From the NCBI RefSeq assembly GCF_018343665.1, contig NZ_JAGYPM010000002.1, positions 989,213 to 1,053,212 of the forward strand: 64,000 nt of DNA. Direction: 5' to 3'. Under the pieces are notes generated by a model. That model was not told the origin of the DNA. It searched no databases and worked only from the letters and a program-made list of their open reading frames with translations. Of the stretch, positions 17,932 to 27,462 are shown piece after piece. Position numbers and translations under genes: made by a program. How positions within the stretch are numbered: the stretch's first letter is position 1; the number at the start of each line of letters is the position of its first letter. Source of the DNA: Cytobacillus citreus (GTDB lineage Bacteria; Bacillota; Bacilli; Bacillales; Cytobacillaceae).

Positions 17932-18989
17932 AATGGGAAGGACTTCTAAGAACATATAAAGAGTATTTACCTGTTAATGAGCATACACCCTTGCTTACAT
18001 TGAACGAAGGAAATACCCCTTTAATTAGGCTTGATAAGCTATCTGATGAATGGGGCATTGATCTTTATGTTAAAACAGAAGGCGCCAACCCGACTGGTTC
18101 GTTTAAAGACCGTGGCATGGTTATGGCTGTGGCGAAGGCGAAGGAAGAAGGCAGTGATGCCATAATCTGTGCATCTACGGGTAATACTTCTGCAGCGGCC
18201 GCAGCCTATGCAGCAAGAGCAGGACTCAGGTGTATCGTAGTTATCCCAGAAGGAAAAATAGCCATGGGTAAGCTTGCACAGGCTGTGATGTATGGAGCAG
18301 AGATTATCTCAATCGAAGGAAACTTCGACCATGCTTTAGCAATGGTGAGAAAAATTAGTGAGACAGAGCCTATTACTCTCGTAAACTCTGTAAATCCTTA
18401 CCGCCTTGAAGGTCAGAAAACAGGTGCATTTGAAATTTGTGATGCTCTTGGGGCTGCACCAGATATTCTTGCGCTGCCAGTCGGGAATGCAGGCAATATT
18501 AGTGCCTATTGGAAAGGGTTCAAAGAATATCATGAGTCAAAGCAAACTGGACTTCCAAGAATGCATGGGTTTGAAGCTGAAGGATCAGCAGCCATTGTCC
18601 ATAATAAGGTATTTGAAAATCCGGAAACGATTGCTACTGCAATCAGAATCGGTAATCCTGCAAGCTGGCATTTAGCGAGTGCAGCAATAGAGGAGTCAAA
18701 GGGAAAAATCGATGAAGTCAGTGATGAGGAAATCCTTTGTATGTATCGAAAACTAGCTCGGGCAGAAGGAGTTTTTGCTGAGCCTGCATCTTGTGCTTCA
18801 CTTGCAGGAATCTATAAGCAGCTTCGAAACGGTGAAATCCCCGATAAAATAAGAGTAGTTGCCATTTTAACTGGAAATGGACTGAAGGACCCCAATGTAG
18901 CAATCGATTGCAGTCCAATCAAGCCAATCGTATTACCGAATGATGAGCTTACTGTAGCAGAGCATATTAAGGGAGTTGTTCATGTATGA
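17928..18989 (+). CDS. thrC: Threonine synthase
   Basis: PLP enzyme converting O-phosphohomoserine to threonine. The 353-residue protein is of the short class. PLP Lys lies in [10 protein letters not shown], the phosphate loop in [12 protein letters not shown], and [16 protein letters not shown] is the substrate-binding segment. It shares ATGA with hom and again with thrB, so the three genes are translationally coupled in the order hom-thrC-thrB. Confidence 0.97.
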   Translation: MKWEGLLRTYKEYLPVNEHTPLLTLNEGNTPLIRLDKLSDEWGIDLYVKTEGANPTGSFKDRGMVMAVAKAKEEGSDAIICASTGNTSAAAAAYAARAGLRCIVVIPEGKIAMGKLAQAVMYGAEIISIEGNFDHALAMVRKISETEPITLVNSVNPYRLEGQKTGAFEICDALGAAPDILALPVGNAGNISAYWKGFKEYHESKQTGLPRMHGFEAEGSAAIVHNKVFENPETIATAIRIGNPASWHLASAAIEESKGKIDEVSDEEILCMYRKLARAEGVFAEPASCASLAGIYKQLRNGEIPDKIRVVAILTGNGLKDPNVAIDCSPIKPIVLPNDELTVAEHIKGVVHV

Positions 18990-19909
18990 GCGAAGGTGAT
19001 ATGCTCATCATTCAAGTGCCAGGAAGCTCTGCAAATTTAGGACCAGGCTTTGATTCCGTAGGATTAGCGTTGAATGTTTATTTAACATTAGAGGTAGAAA
19101 AAGCTGATAATTGGGAAATAATCCCATTATCGGATGATTTGAATGTTTTTCCAAAAGATGAATCAAATTATATCTTTCAAATTGCCATGGAAACGGCAAA
19201 ACAATATCATCATCAGCTGCCAGGCTGTAGAATAAGGGTAAAGAGTGATATCCCATTAGCTAGAGGGTTAGGTTCCAGTGCTGCCGCCATTGTAGCTGGG
19301 ATTGAATTAGCAGACTCGCTTTGCAATCTTCAATTAACGAAACAGACTAAACTGGAATTGGCTTCGAAGATCGAAGGGCATCCGGATAATGTAGGCGCAT
19401 CCCTTTTGGGTGGATTAGTTGTCGGGTGCCAACTGGAAGAGAAAGTATGTGCTGAAGTTTTTACTCATTTGAATTTAGATATAATAGCGGTTGTGCCAAG
19501 AGATGAGTTGTTAACAAAGGAATCAAGAGGCATTTTGCCTAGCTCCCTTTTATATAATGAGGCTGTACAAGCAGGAGCAATCGGGAATGTACTAATCGCC
19601 GCATTATTAAGCAATAATTTGCAGCTTGCTGGAAAAATGATGAAGGCGGACTTATATCACCATCCTTATAGGAAAGAGATTGTGCCGCATTTAACAATCA
19701 TCGAAGATAGAGCAATTAGTCTTGGTGCCTTTGGTGTAGCCTTAAGTGGAGCAGGCCCAACTGTCCTTTGCCTAGCAAAAGAAGGCGAGGGAGCTGCTGT
19801 TGCTGAAGGATTAGGAAGAGTTCTTCCTCATATGGAGTGTCGCTTATTAAAGATTGATCAAGTCGGAAGTAAGGTATATACTAGGACACCTGATTTATGT
19901 GAAAATTAA
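18986..19909 (+). CDS. thrB: Homoserine kinase
   Basis: GHMP-family kinase that phosphorylates homoserine for threonine synthase. The 307-residue protein has the N-terminal [16 protein letters not shown], the ATP-binding loop [16 protein letters not shown] and the C-terminal [17 protein letters not shown]. The ATG overlapping the thrC stop is chosen because it matches the usual N-terminus; a second ATG five codons later has a site too close for use. A hairpin ends the operon. Confidence 0.96.
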   Translation: MSEGDMLIIQVPGSSANLGPGFDSVGLALNVYLTLEVEKADNWEIIPLSDDLNVFPKDESNYIFQIAMETAKQYHHQLPGCRIRVKSDIPLARGLGSSAAAIVAGIELADSLCNLQLTKQTKLELASKIEGHPDNVGASLLGGLVVGCQLEEKVCAEVFTHLNLDIIAVVPRDELLTKESRGILPSSLLYNEAVQAGAIGNVLIAALLSNNLQLAGKMMKADLYHHPYRKEIVPHLTIIEDRAISLGAFGVALSGAGPTVLCLAKEGEGAAVAEGLGRVLPHMECRLLKIDQVGSKVYTRTPDLCEN

Positions 19910-19927
19910 GGACGTTTTTTGAAAATA

Positions 19928-19975
19928 GCTTCAATCAAAAAAAGCGATACCCTCACTTTTTTGATTGAAGCTTCT
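19928..19975 (+). terminator. Terminator of the threonine operon
   Basis: GCTTCAATCAAAAAA pairs with TTTTTTGATTGAAGC, followed by TTCTTTTT. Confidence 0.88.
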
Positions 19976-19987
19976 TTTTATGAAATT

Positions 19988-20090
19988 TTTTTAGACCAAT
20001 GAAAGTGAATTTTGTAAAAAAGTGGTCCAATTCCATGCTAATAAGACCAACGAAGACAACATTTCTAGGAAAAGTGGTCTTAATATAAAA
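19988..20090. repeat. Family D: tandem GACCA...TGGTC units
   Basis: Two successive units each open with a GACCAA block (TTAGACCAATG, TAAGACCAACG) and close with AAGTGGTC, so each can fold back on itself. They lie in the 313-bp gap between thrB and yutI. A short open frame crosses them on the minus strand but looks incidental. Confidence 0.5.
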
Positions 20091-20162
20091 ACTTGTCTTC
20101 ATAAATTGCATTTCATTGTAATAATGAAAACACAAAATCAAACGTTTTTAGAAAACGAGACA

Positions 20163-20198
20163 AAAAAAGAAATCAGCAACTATTGCTGATTTCCTTAC
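20163..20198 (-). terminator. Terminator of yutI
   Basis: On the minus strand GGAAATCAGCA pairs with TGCTGATTTC and is followed by TTTTTTT. Confidence 0.85.
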
Positions 20199-20222
20199 GT
20201 CCAACATTAAAAATTCATATCT

Positions 20223-20462
20223 TTAGAATACTTGCTCTACCTCTACAACACCTGGTACTTCTTCTAATAAAGCACGTTCAATACCAGCTTTTAATGTGAT
20301 TGTGGAGCTAGGACAAGTTCCGCAAGCGCCAAGGAGGCGAAGTTTCACAATTCCATCCTCTACGTCAACTAATTCACAGTCTCCTCCATCGCGTAGAAGG
20401 AATGGACGTAATTTATCTAACACTTCTTGAACTTGTTCAAGCATTGTTGTTTGTTCAGCCAT
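20223..20462 (-). CDS. yutI: NifU-like Fe-S cluster scaffold YutI
   Basis: A 79-residue NifU C-terminal-type domain (Nfu) that carries Fe-S clusters to target proteins. The two ligands are in GACGTCPSS (C47 and C50), preceded by the usual [14 protein letters not shown]. Length matches the single-domain Nfu proteins of Bacillus. Several nearby genes (yuzD, yuzB, yutM, yumC) are also cysteine- or redox-related, supporting an Fe-S/redox neighbourhood. Confidence 0.93.
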   Translation of the reverse strand: MAEQTTMLEQVQEVLDKLRPFLLRDGGDCELVDVEDGIVKLRLLGACGTCPSSTITLKAGIERALLEEVPGVVEVEQVF

Positions 20463-20526
20463 TGTTATCTACTCCTTTCTTAATATTTATTATAATCATA
20501 TTGCGAATAAAAATCTATTTAAAGAG

Positions 20527-20661
20527 AGGGATTTCCACTGAATGAAAAATTGTAAGGTTTCTAACGACTTTATCGCAGATTAACAGGCTTGTAAGATTAT
20601 CGCAACATCTGCACTAGCACTTTCGGTGCGTTGGAAATCCCCCACTGATTGAAGTTTCACT
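20527..20661. other. Intergenic inverted repeat and family C segment before yuzD
   Basis: GGGATTTCCA at about 20527 is complementary to TGGAAATCCC at about 20633, enclosing some 95 nt, with a small GCACTTTCGGTGC hairpin inside. CCACTGATTGAAGTTTCACTT follows, identical to the copy upstream of hom. Confidence 0.5.
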
Positions 20662-20740
20662 TATATATTGTAAAATAGAGTTAGATATATTGTTAAATAA
20701 GCTTCTATCTTCATCGAGTGCAATAAAGGGGGAAAAGGAA

Positions 20741-21064
20741 TTGAATCGAGTAGTTGAAATGACCGTTTATGGGGCAGAACAGTTATGTCCAAGCTGTGTA
20801 AACCTTCCATCCTCAAAGGAAACGTACGAATGGTTACAGGCTGCTATAAGTAGAAAATATCCAGATCAGCCATTTAAAATTACGTATGTAGACATTCATA
20901 ATCCTCCAGATGATGCAGAAAAAAAAGAATTTGCACAGCGCGTTATTGAGGAGGATATGTTTTATCCTGTTGTTCTTTTAGAGAATGAGGTGGTTGGAGA
21001 AGGAAATCCGAAGCTAAAAACCATCTATAATGAAATGGAAAAGTACGGATATAAGCCAGAATAA
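20741..21064 (+). CDS. yuzD: YuzD-like thioredoxin-fold protein (DUF1462)
   Basis: A 107-residue protein of the YuzD family, predicted to have a thioredoxin-like fold. A CxxC motif lies near the N-terminus (GAEQLCPSCVNLPSS), followed by FKITYVDIHNPP and ENEVVGEGNPKL. Redox or metal function is inferred, not shown. TTG 20741 is preferred because AAAGGGG lies 8-9 nt upstream and the resulting length matches B. subtilis YuzD; the frame is open further upstream. A terminator follows. Confidence 0.82.
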   Translation: MNRVVEMTVYGAEQLCPSCVNLPSSKETYEWLQAAISRKYPDQPFKITYVDIHNPPDDAEKKEFAQRVIEEDMFYPVVLLENEVVGEGNPKLKTIYNEMEKYGYKPE

Positions 21065-21071
21065 ATGAAAA

Positions 21072-21104
21072 GGAGCATTTCCAATTGGAAAATGCTCTTT
21101 TTTG
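21072..21104 (+). terminator. Terminator after yuzD
   Basis: GAGCATTTCC pairs with GGAAAATGCTC and is followed by TTTTTT. Confidence 0.88.
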
Positions 21105-21123
21105 GTACCTCTACTTTTCTTAT

Positions 21124-21364
21124 TGTCTAGCTCCAGCGGCTACCCCCGACGTACAGGACGTACTAGTATCGACAATACGACAGGACAAGGAAAGCTTCGT
21201 CAGCGACACATCGCACGACCAAAAGGAAAGCTTTTGGGAGGACGTCGCGTTTTTGTCGAACTCGAGGTCATAAGTCAGTCCGCCAAAAAGGTTAAAGAAC
21301 AACCTTCTCGTCGGCCTGTCTTATGCTATGCCTGAGGGTGATCAAGGCGCTTCCGCTTTTCTTA
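21124..21364 (+). repeat. Family A repeat with inserted module B, copy 6
   Basis: The family A left arm runs to CTACCCCC. Module B (21148-21259) is inserted at that point, and family A resumes with CTCGAGGTCATAAG and runs to the right end. The 3' terminal TTA at 21362-21364 is the yutJ stop codon on the minus strand. Confidence 0.88.
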
Positions 21365-22429
21365 TCCCTTGTGGTTTTTGTACATCCATAGGATTCCTGA
21401 TTTAAGTATTCGAGCAACTCTGCCTGTGATGGCACGGTCTGCCACAAGTCCGAATCCGTGTTTTTTGCCAAGTGAGCCAAGTACACCTTTTAGCTTTATG
21501 GTCGGTAGCGATTCAGGAAGTTCTTCACCTTTCCACCGTTTCAATAGGATTTGTACAATTTGCTCAGCCTGACCTTCTGCAAGCTGGGCACTAGGTGCAT
21601 GAGGTAAGCTTGCGCAATCACCTACAACATAAACATGTCCATCATTTGGAAGATTATGATGTTTTGTTAAAACGACACGTCCTTGAGTATCTTTTTCTAT
21701 ATCCATTTCACGAACGACTTTATTTGGCTGAATTCCTGCTGTCCATACAATAACATCACATGGAATAGGCTCGTCATGGTTAAATAGAACTTTATCCTCT
21801 ACACGTGTGATATTTGAATGACTAACAATTTCTACATCATGGCTGTCAAACCATTTCTCCACATACAGGCTTAATCTTTGCGGGAATGCGGAAAGGATAT
21901 GGCTGCCTCTGTCAAATAATTTTATTTTTAAATCAGGTCGACTTTCATGCAGCTCCGAGGCTATTTCAACTCCGCTAAGACCAGCACCAACGATTCCCAC
22001 AATTGAACCAGGTGTTAAATTATTTAATGCCTGATAGGTAGCACGAGATTTTTCAATTGTTTGAATGCTGTATGTATATATATCTGCACCCGGAACATTG
22101 TGGTACTTATCTTCACATCCTAAACCAATAATCAAATCATCATAAGGAACAGGCTGCTCATCTTGCAAGAGAATTTTTTTATTTTCGAGATCAATTTTCG
22201 TAATTTCCCCATATTTAATTGTTAGTCTAGGGTGCTCTGGGTAGGATACTCTAACATGTTGATCAGAAATAGTACCTGCTGCTAATGCGTAATATTCTGT
22301 TTTTAAGCAATGATAAGGAACACGATCGATCAAAGTAATAGATACATCTTCTGGAAGCTGGTTAGGTAAAAGACGAGCAAGAACCCTCATCCCACCGTAG
22401 CCTCCGCCAAGTATCACAAAATTTTTCAT
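21362..22429 (-). CDS. yutJ: NADH dehydrogenase-like flavoprotein YutJ
   Basis: Type II NADH:quinone oxidoreductase-like protein of 355 residues. It has the FAD-binding VILGGGYGGMRVLARL at the N-terminus, the NAD-binding GIVGAGLSGVEIASELHE in the middle and the second FAD motif VYVVGDCASLP. Catalytic role in respiration is inferred from family. The stop codon coincides with the right end of a family A repeat. A promoter with an overlapping palindrome lies about 85-110 nt upstream. Confidence 0.88.
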   Translation of the reverse strand: MKNFVILGGGYGGMRVLARLLPNQLPEDVSITLIDRVPYHCLKTEYYALAAGTISDQHVRVSYPEHPRLTIKYGEITKIDLENKKILLQDEQPVPYDDLIIGLGCEDKYHNVPGADIYTYSIQTIEKSRATYQALNNLTPGSIVGIVGAGLSGVEIASELHESRPDLKIKLFDRGSHILSAFPQRLSLYVEKWFDSHDVEIVSHSNITRVEDKVLFNHDEPIPCDVIVWTAGIQPNKVVREMDIEKDTQGRVVLTKHHNLPNDGHVYVVGDCASLPHAPSAQLAEGQAEQIVQILLKRWKGEELPESLPTIKLKGVLGSLGKKHGFGLVADRAITGRVARILKSGILWMYKNHKG

Positions 22430-22512
22430 TTTGAAATCCCCTTTAAGTCCGTTCTAATGTAGTATTTTTTTGCAAAAGAGCAACAAATTTAAATAATCTT
22501 AATCCCATAGAA

Positions 22513-22541
22513 AGTATAACTAAATTGTGACAAAATCACAA
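22513..22541 (-). promoter_or_regulatory. yutJ promoter with overlapping Rex-like palindrome
   Basis: On the minus strand TTGTGA (22536-22541) and TATACT (22513-22518) are spaced 17 bp. The palindrome TTGTGA-N5-TCACAA at 22525-22541 covers the -35 and part of the spacer. The Rex consensus is TTGTGA-N6-TCACAA, so this is one base short. Confidence 0.55.
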
Positions 22542-22713
22542 CCAAATAAGGAAAGAACTTGACAAAACATAACAAAAGGTGATAAAGAAGCATTTTTTAA
22601 ATATTGGTAAGAGAAATATTCTGATGCACTTACGGATGGTGTAAAAATATTGCGGAAATATGTGAAAAAAGGTAGCATAATAAACGTATGTTTCAATTAA
22701 ATTTAAATCCATT

Positions 22714-22734
22714 TCAAGGCGCTTGCGCTTTTTT
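22714..22734 (+). repeat. Isolated family A right arm
   Basis: CAAGGCGCTTGCGCTTTTTT matches only the right end of the element. It lies about 40 bp to the left of the next copy. Confidence 0.55.
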
Positions 22735-22772
22735 AAAGGTTAATTAAGTATAAATTTTTCGAGTTAGAGAAT

Positions 22773-22939
22773 TGTCTAGCGTAAGCAGCTACCCCCGACG
22801 TACAGGACGTACTAGTGTCGACAATGCGACAGGACAAGGAAAGCTTCGTCAGCGAAACATCGCACGACCAAAAGTGAAGAATTTTGGGAGGAAGTCGCGC
22901 TTTTGTCGACGTTCCTTTGCAAAGGCGCTTGCGCTTTTC
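22773..22939 (+). repeat. Family A arms enclosing module B only, copy 7
   Basis: The left arm TGTCTAG and right arm AAGGCGCTTGCGCTTTTC flank module B (about 22797-22910). The central family A hairpin (CATAAG/CTTATG, AAGGTT/AACCTT) is absent. GTCGACAATGCGAC at the left of module B can pair with GTCGCGCTTTTGTCGAC at its right. The right end sits 5 nt before the yuzB ribosome binding site. Confidence 0.85.
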
Positions 22940-22956
22940 AAATTGAGGTGATAGAA

Positions 22957-23196
22957 ATGATTAAACCAATCATTGAGTTTTGTGTTAGTAATTTGGCTAG
23001 CGGATCTCAAAAAGCACTAGAAATATTAGAAAAGGATTATGACCTAGATGTGATTGAATATGGCTGTCTCGGCTATTGCGGCAAATGCGCATCTACTTTG
23101 TTCGCTTTAGTGAATGGTGATGCAGTGACAGGTGAAACTCCTGAGGAATTAGTTGAGAATATATATCAATACTTAGAGGATAATCCAATGTTTTAA
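22957..23196 (+). CDS. yuzB: YuzB-like DUF1450 protein
   Basis: A 79-residue protein with a thioredoxin/ferredoxin-like pattern: [18 protein letters not shown], then [21 protein letters not shown] with three closely spaced cysteines. Function unknown; an Fe-S or redox role is likely from the motif and neighbours. ATG 22957 is chosen because GAGGTG at 22945-22950 is ideally placed; the frame is open upstream only through repeat DNA. It has no operon partner. Confidence 0.82.
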   Translation: MIKPIIEFCVSNLASGSQKALEILEKDYDLDVIEYGCLGYCGKCASTLFALVNGDAVTGETPEELVENIYQYLEDNPMF

Positions 23197-23204
23197 TTAG
23201 AAAA

Positions 23205-23250
23205 ATTCAGCAATCGCCAATTTTTTCTGGCGAATGTTTAGTTTTTCTTA
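23205..23250 (+). terminator. Putative terminator after yuzB
   Basis: AAAAATTCAGCAATCGCCA can pair imperfectly with TGGCGAATGTTTAGTTTTT, followed by CTT. A similar layout follows yumB. Confidence 0.5.
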
Positions 23251-23315
23251 TGCGGTATACTTTGCAGTTATCGAAATTACTTTATTTTTATAAACTAATA
23301 CTATCCTTTAGCTCA

Positions 23316-23346
23316 AGAAACCCCTATTTGAACAATAGGGGTTTCT
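23316..23346 (-). terminator. Terminator of the DUF2225 gene
   Basis: AGAAACCCCTATT pairs with AATAGGGGTTTCT; on the minus strand the hairpin is followed by TTGAG with few T. Confidence 0.75.
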
Positions 23347-24052
23347 AAATTTCTTGCGCTTGTTTTTCAGTCTTTTGGTTTTCCCGAATTTCATACCATC
23401 GTTCTCTGGCCATATCAATAATTCCGGATTCGACTGTTTTGTTTTGTTTTTCAATGACTTTTGAAAAGAATTTAACGGCTTGTTCATTTTGATTGGTTCT
23501 CCTCGATAATTCACCAATCAAATAAAGCATTTTTACTTCTGATACTTGGGTGATATTATAATCATCCGCCATATAAGAATCTAAATAAGCCTTCGTTGCA
23601 AGCTTCAAAAATCTCTGCTCTTGTTCTTCATTTTTTGTGCTTCTGTATAGCCAAGCAAGCCTTACATAAATTCCAGCAATAATAACATGCTTTTCTTTTT
23701 TCAATAGCCCACTGTATACAGCTAATTTGTAGGTCTTTATGGCGTCAGTTATACTGCGTTTTTGTCCGAAATCACGAGAAACCCACTGGTGACACACTTT
23801 ATCTTGGATGTCTTCAACTGTTCCCGGTGGAAAATAAGGTGAAAAATCCTTCGTGGAAGAATAGCCGCAATGCGGGCAAACACTCACATGATATAATAGT
23901 GGATTTGTTTCATCAGAAGTATAAATGGGACAAAAATCAGTATCATAGCTTGTTACTTTTATAAACCTAGAACGTAGCTTTTTAGTAGTAAAGGATTTTT
24001 TACACATTCTACATTCACAGTTTTTATCAAAGATTGGTTCAATCTCTGTCAT
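23345..24052 (-). CDS. DUF2225-family protein
   Basis: A 235-residue cytosolic protein of the DUF2225 family. The N-terminus has zinc-ribbon-like cysteines (CECRMCKKSF and VCPHCGYSS). The rest is helical and TPR-like (IYVRLAWLYRSTKNEEQ, YLIGELSRRTNQNEQAVKFF). Function unknown. The ATG at 24052 is chosen because AGGTGG lies 7 nt before it; GTG 24064 overlaps that site. Confidence 0.8.
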   Translation of the reverse strand: MTEIEPIFDKNCECRMCKKSFTTKKLRSRFIKVTSYDTDFCPIYTSDETNPLLYHVSVCPHCGYSSTKDFSPYFPPGTVEDIQDKVCHQWVSRDFGQKRSITDAIKTYKLAVYSGLLKKEKHVIIAGIYVRLAWLYRSTKNEEQEQRFLKLATKAYLDSYMADDYNITQVSEVKMLYLIGELSRRTNQNEQAVKFFSKVIEKQNKTVESGIIDMARERWYEIRENQKTEKQAQEI

Positions 24053-24343
24053 TACGATCGCCACCTAGGAGAAAAGTTTTATTCAACAATTAGATATGTA
24101 TTTCATTATAACTATTATTATACTCTTTTGTATGATGAAAGCACTATGGATCTGTTTATAAAAAATAACAATATTGTTAAAACAAATCTTTGATTAGGAA
24201 ACAAAAAATGTATAATTCGGATTAGTTGAGGACAATGACTGCAGTGTATATACTAGAATGAAGAGATGATTCATAAGATAATGTCCTTGTTAAAAACAAT
24301 GCTGGCATTATTAACAAAGCTTAAATATTAGGGAGGTAAAAAT

Positions 24344-24706
24344 ATGAACGACGTTGTGTTTATATCTGAAGCAGCAGCTTTGCAAATAAAGGAAATGATG
24401 AAGGCAAATGAAGAAGAGAACGCCTTATTGCGTGTTTCTGTAAAGGGTGGAGGTTGTAGTGGTTTGTCATATGGAATGGGATTTGCACATGAAGTAGAAG
24501 AAAATGATACTCAATTCGAGCAGCATGGAATTCAAATTCTTGTGAACAAAGAGGATGCACCCATTCTTCAAGGAACGAAAATTGATTATAAGCAATCTAT
24601 GATGGGTGGCGGGTTTACGATCGATAATCCAAATGCCATTGCTTCTTGTGGTTGTGGTTCATCGTTCAGAACTGCTAAAAATACCGGAACGCCTGAGGAA
24701 TGTTAA
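24344..24706 (+). CDS. yutM: A-type Fe-S carrier protein (IscA/SufA/ErpA family)
   Basis: A 120-residue HesB-like protein that delivers Fe-S clusters to apoproteins. The three conserved cysteines are present as C38 (KGGGCSGLSYG), C102 and C104 (ASCGCGSSF). GGGAGG precedes the ATG with good spacing. B. subtilis has the homologue at the same place, near yuzB and yumC. Confidence 0.94.
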   Translation: MNDVVFISEAAALQIKEMMKANEEENALLRVSVKGGGCSGLSYGMGFAHEVEENDTQFEQHGIQILVNKEDAPILQGTKIDYKQSMMGGGFTIDNPNAIASCGCGSSFRTAKNTGTPEEC

Positions 24707-24807
24707 TTTTTACAATCTAAAGGAAAATGAAAATTAATTAACCCTGTAACAATAAGGGGGTACCCATTTATTAATTGGATACTCCCTCTAACTAAATAAT
24801 AAAATTT

Positions 24808-24868
24808 AGCTTTTTTCGAATTAGAAAAACACCTGTTCTTTGATTCCAAAGGTGCTTGCTCTTTTTTA
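24808..24868 (+). repeat. Degenerate family A tail
   Basis: CGAATTAGAAAAACACCTGTTCTTTGATTCC then AAGGTGCTTGCTCTTTTTTAA resembles the left flank plus the right arm of family A, with a CACCT/AGGTG stem. The terminal TTA at 24866-24868 is the yumC stop codon. Confidence 0.5.
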
Positions 24869-25861
24869 ATTAAACATAGAGCTGCTGTGCATAGGCTGGA
24901 TTTTTGCTTTTGGATCAATGTAAGCCTTTGCATGATTAACTGCTGTAGGAGCTTCTCCAAAGCCGCAAGCAATAAGTTTAACTTTGCCATCATACGTACA
25001 AATGTCTCCGGCTGCATAAATTCCTGAGATATTTGTTTCCATTTTGGAATTGACGACGATGGAGTTCTTTTCAATTTTAAGTCCCCATTCTTTAATTGGA
25101 CCAAGTGATGAAACGAATCCATAGTTACAAATTACTGCATCTACATCGATTGTTTCTTTTTCCTTGTTATTTACACCTTCTAAAATAACTTGGCTAATGC
25201 CTTTATCGTCACCGATTAATTCTACTGGGACAAAAGGTGTCTTAATATCAACCTTTGAGTTATTCAGATTTTCTACACTATGCTCGTGGGCACGGAATTT
25301 ATCGCGTCTGTGAACAATCGTTACCTTTTCAGCTACTGGCTCTAGCATTAATGCCCAGTCAACAGCAGAGTCTCCTCCGCCAAATACAACGACCTTTTGA
25401 CCAGCAAATTGATTTAAATCGTCAATAAAGTAATGCAGGTTCTTACCTTCATATTGTGCTGCACTCTCTAACTCAAGTCGTCTCGGTTGAAATGCACCGT
25501 TTCCAGCCGTAATAATTACTGATTTCGTATAATGAATTTCTTTATTCGTTGTTAGTTTGAATGTACCATCTTCTTGTTTCTCGAGCTTCTCTACAGATTG
25601 CTCAAGAGCAGCAGCAGGTTCGAACTTTGCCATTTGCTCCTTTAAATTATTGATTAAATCTTGTGCACGTACTTTTGGAAATCCTGCTACGTCATATATG
25701 TATTTTTCTGGATAAAGGGCCGATAATTGTCCGCCAAGCTGTGGCAAGCTTTCAATAATTTTCACAGAGGCTTGTCTCATTCCTCCGTAGAAAGCGGTAA
25801 ATAATCCAGTAGGGCCTCCACCGATAATCGTGATGTCATATACCTTTTGATCTTCTTTCAC
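24866..25861 (-). CDS. yumC: Ferredoxin--NADP+ reductase, YumC type
   Basis: Thioredoxin-reductase-like FNR that passes electrons between NADPH and ferredoxin or flavodoxin. The 331-residue protein has FAD motif [18 protein letters not shown], the NADPH motif [27 protein letters not shown] and the C-terminal [20 protein letters not shown]. There is no CxxC pair, which separates it from thioredoxin reductase. The GTG at 25861 matches the B. subtilis YumC N-terminus; a TTG five codons upstream is also possible. Confidence 0.95.
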   Translation of the reverse strand: MKEDQKVYDITIIGGGPTGLFTAFYGGMRQASVKIIESLPQLGGQLSALYPEKYIYDVAGFPKVRAQDLINNLKEQMAKFEPAAALEQSVEKLEKQEDGTFKLTTNKEIHYTKSVIITAGNGAFQPRRLELESAAQYEGKNLHYFIDDLNQFAGQKVVVFGGGDSAVDWALMLEPVAEKVTIVHRRDKFRAHEHSVENLNNSKVDIKTPFVPVELIGDDKGISQVILEGVNNKEKETIDVDAVICNYGFVSSLGPIKEWGLKIEKNSIVVNSKMETNISGIYAAGDICTYDGKVKLIACGFGEAPTAVNHAKAYIDPKAKIQPMHSSSMFN

Positions 25862-26238
25862 TCCATATCCCCCCAAAATAAATAGTACAATTCCACCCTA
25901 TATCATAACATAATTTCTAGTAAAGCTCACATTCTTGTAAAAAGATTGTGAATAGGATAATTAATCTAAACAGAGTCAGATTGTTAAATGGTTAATAAAA
26001 AAATGAATTTGCAAAACGTATTTTCTTCACTTTTTTAGGCTTGAAATCCTAATTGAAAACGCATAATATGAATTGTAGGTATAATGTTAATATTTTGTGA
26101 CAAATTTTTAACTTTTTTTGACATCTTAAGTGAATTTCATCACAAACTCTTTGTATTGACAAATAAATATGAAGAGCGGCGGTTTATAGAGAATTTCGCA
26201 AGAATAAGGAAAATTTTAAAAAAGGTGGAAGATATACG
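25862..26238. other. Divergent promoter region between yumC and yumB
   Basis: About 377 bp of AT-rich DNA without a gene. TATAAT occurs at 26080-26085, and TTGTGACAAA at 26095, the same 10-mer found in the yutJ promoter. A reverse half-site TCACAA lies at 26140-26145, and TTGACA at 26118 and 26156 without an obvious -10 at standard spacing. No structured RNA seen. Confidence 0.45.
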
Positions 26239-27456
26239 TTGAGAAAGCAAAAGATAGTTATCTTAGGAGCAGGCTATGGTGGATTAATGACTGCTACTCG
26301 TTTACAAAAAACTGTAGGCGTAAATGAAGCCGAAATCGTTTTAGTAAATAAGAATGAGTATCATTACGAAACAACTTGGTTACATGAAGCATCTGCTGGA
26401 ACGCTGCACCATGATCGCGTTCGCTATGATATTAAAACTGTTATTGACCAAAATAAAGTTGATTTTATTAAAGATACAGCCGTTGAAGTGAAAACGGATG
26501 AGAAAAAGGTAATCCTTGAGAATGGCGAAATTGATTATGACTATTTAGTTGTTGCGCTTGGAGGAGAGTCTGAGACATTTGGAATCAAAGGCTTAAAAGA
26601 GTATGCGTTTTCAATTGTGAATGTCAACTCTGCTCGTCAAATTCGTGAGCATATCGAATACCAATTTGCTACTTATAGTTCAGAAGCTGAGAAAAAAGAT
26701 GAGCGTCTTACAATTGTTGTTGGTGGGGCTGGGTTTACAGGTATCGAATTTTTAGGCGAATTAGGAAATCGTATCCCTGAGCTATGCCGTGAATATGATG
26801 TTGATTTTAAAAAGGTGAAGGTCATTTGTGTAGAAGCTGCACCAATGGTTCTTCCTGGATTTGATCCTGAGCTTGTTGAATATGCTGTTGCCCACTTAGA
26901 GAAGAAAGGCGTAGAATTCCGCATTGGTACAGCGATTAAAGAATGTACTACTGAAGGAATTATCGTTGGAAAAGGTGAAGAAGAATTAGAAGAAATAAAA
27001 GCAGGTACAGTTATTTGGGCTGCGGGTGTAAGAGGAAACTCACTTATTGAGAAATCAGGTATTGAGGCAATGCGTGGGCGTGTGAAAGTTCAGCCAGATT
27101 TAAGAGTGCCTGGTCACGACAATATTTTTATTATCGGAGATTGTTCATTAATTATTAATGAGGAAATTAATCGTCCATATCCCCCAACAGCTCAAATAGC
27201 AATGCAACAAGGGGAAACATGTGCGAGAAACTTAGTATCATTAATAAGAAACAAAACGGAATTAGAAACATTTAAGCCAGATATTAAAGGAACTGTATGC
27301 TCTTTAGGTGAAGACGATGCAATTGGAGAAGCATTCGGCAAGAAAATGGTTGGTTCAAAAGCTTCATTCATGAAGAAGATGGTGGACAACCGTGCTCTCT
27401 ATATGATCGGCGGACCATCGTTAGTACTTAAAAAAGGGAAATTTAATATTTTTTAA
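26239..27456 (+). CDS. yumB: Type II NADH dehydrogenase YumB
   Basis: A 405-residue flavoprotein of the NDH-2 family, predicted to oxidise NADH at the membrane face and reduce menaquinone. FAD motif [19 protein letters not shown], substrate-loop [22 protein letters not shown] motif [19 protein letters not shown], second FAD motif FIIGDCSLI and the quinone-site AQIAMQQGE are visible. The TTG at 26239 is supported by AAAGGTGGA 9 nt upstream. It is a paralogue of yutJ about 4 kb away. Confidence 0.93.
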   Translation: MRKQKIVILGAGYGGLMTATRLQKTVGVNEAEIVLVNKNEYHYETTWLHEASAGTLHHDRVRYDIKTVIDQNKVDFIKDTAVEVKTDEKKVILENGEIDYDYLVVALGGESETFGIKGLKEYAFSIVNVNSARQIREHIEYQFATYSSEAEKKDERLTIVVGGAGFTGIEFLGELGNRIPELCREYDVDFKKVKVICVEAAPMVLPGFDPELVEYAVAHLEKKGVEFRIGTAIKECTTEGIIVGKGEEELEEIKAGTVIWAAGVRGNSLIEKSGIEAMRGRVKVQPDLRVPGHDNIFIIGDCSLIINEEINRPYPPTAQIAMQQGETCARNLVSLIRNKTELETFKPDIKGTVCSLGEDDAIGEAFGKKMVGSKASFMKKMVDNRALYMIGGPSLVLKKGKFNIF

Positions 27457-27462
27457 TCAAAT

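Noticed and set aside
19953..20141. 62-codon minus-strand frame after thrB
   Set aside because: It runs through the threonine operon terminator and the family D fold-back units. No ribosome binding site was found and the apparent internal repetition follows the DNA repeat.
21102..21335. Reading frame of about 77 codons through the repeat after yuzD
   Set aside because: It lies almost wholly within family A and module B, overlaps the yuzD terminator, and a similar frame reappears in other copies in line with the repeat. Stem covariation, not codon structure, is conserved.
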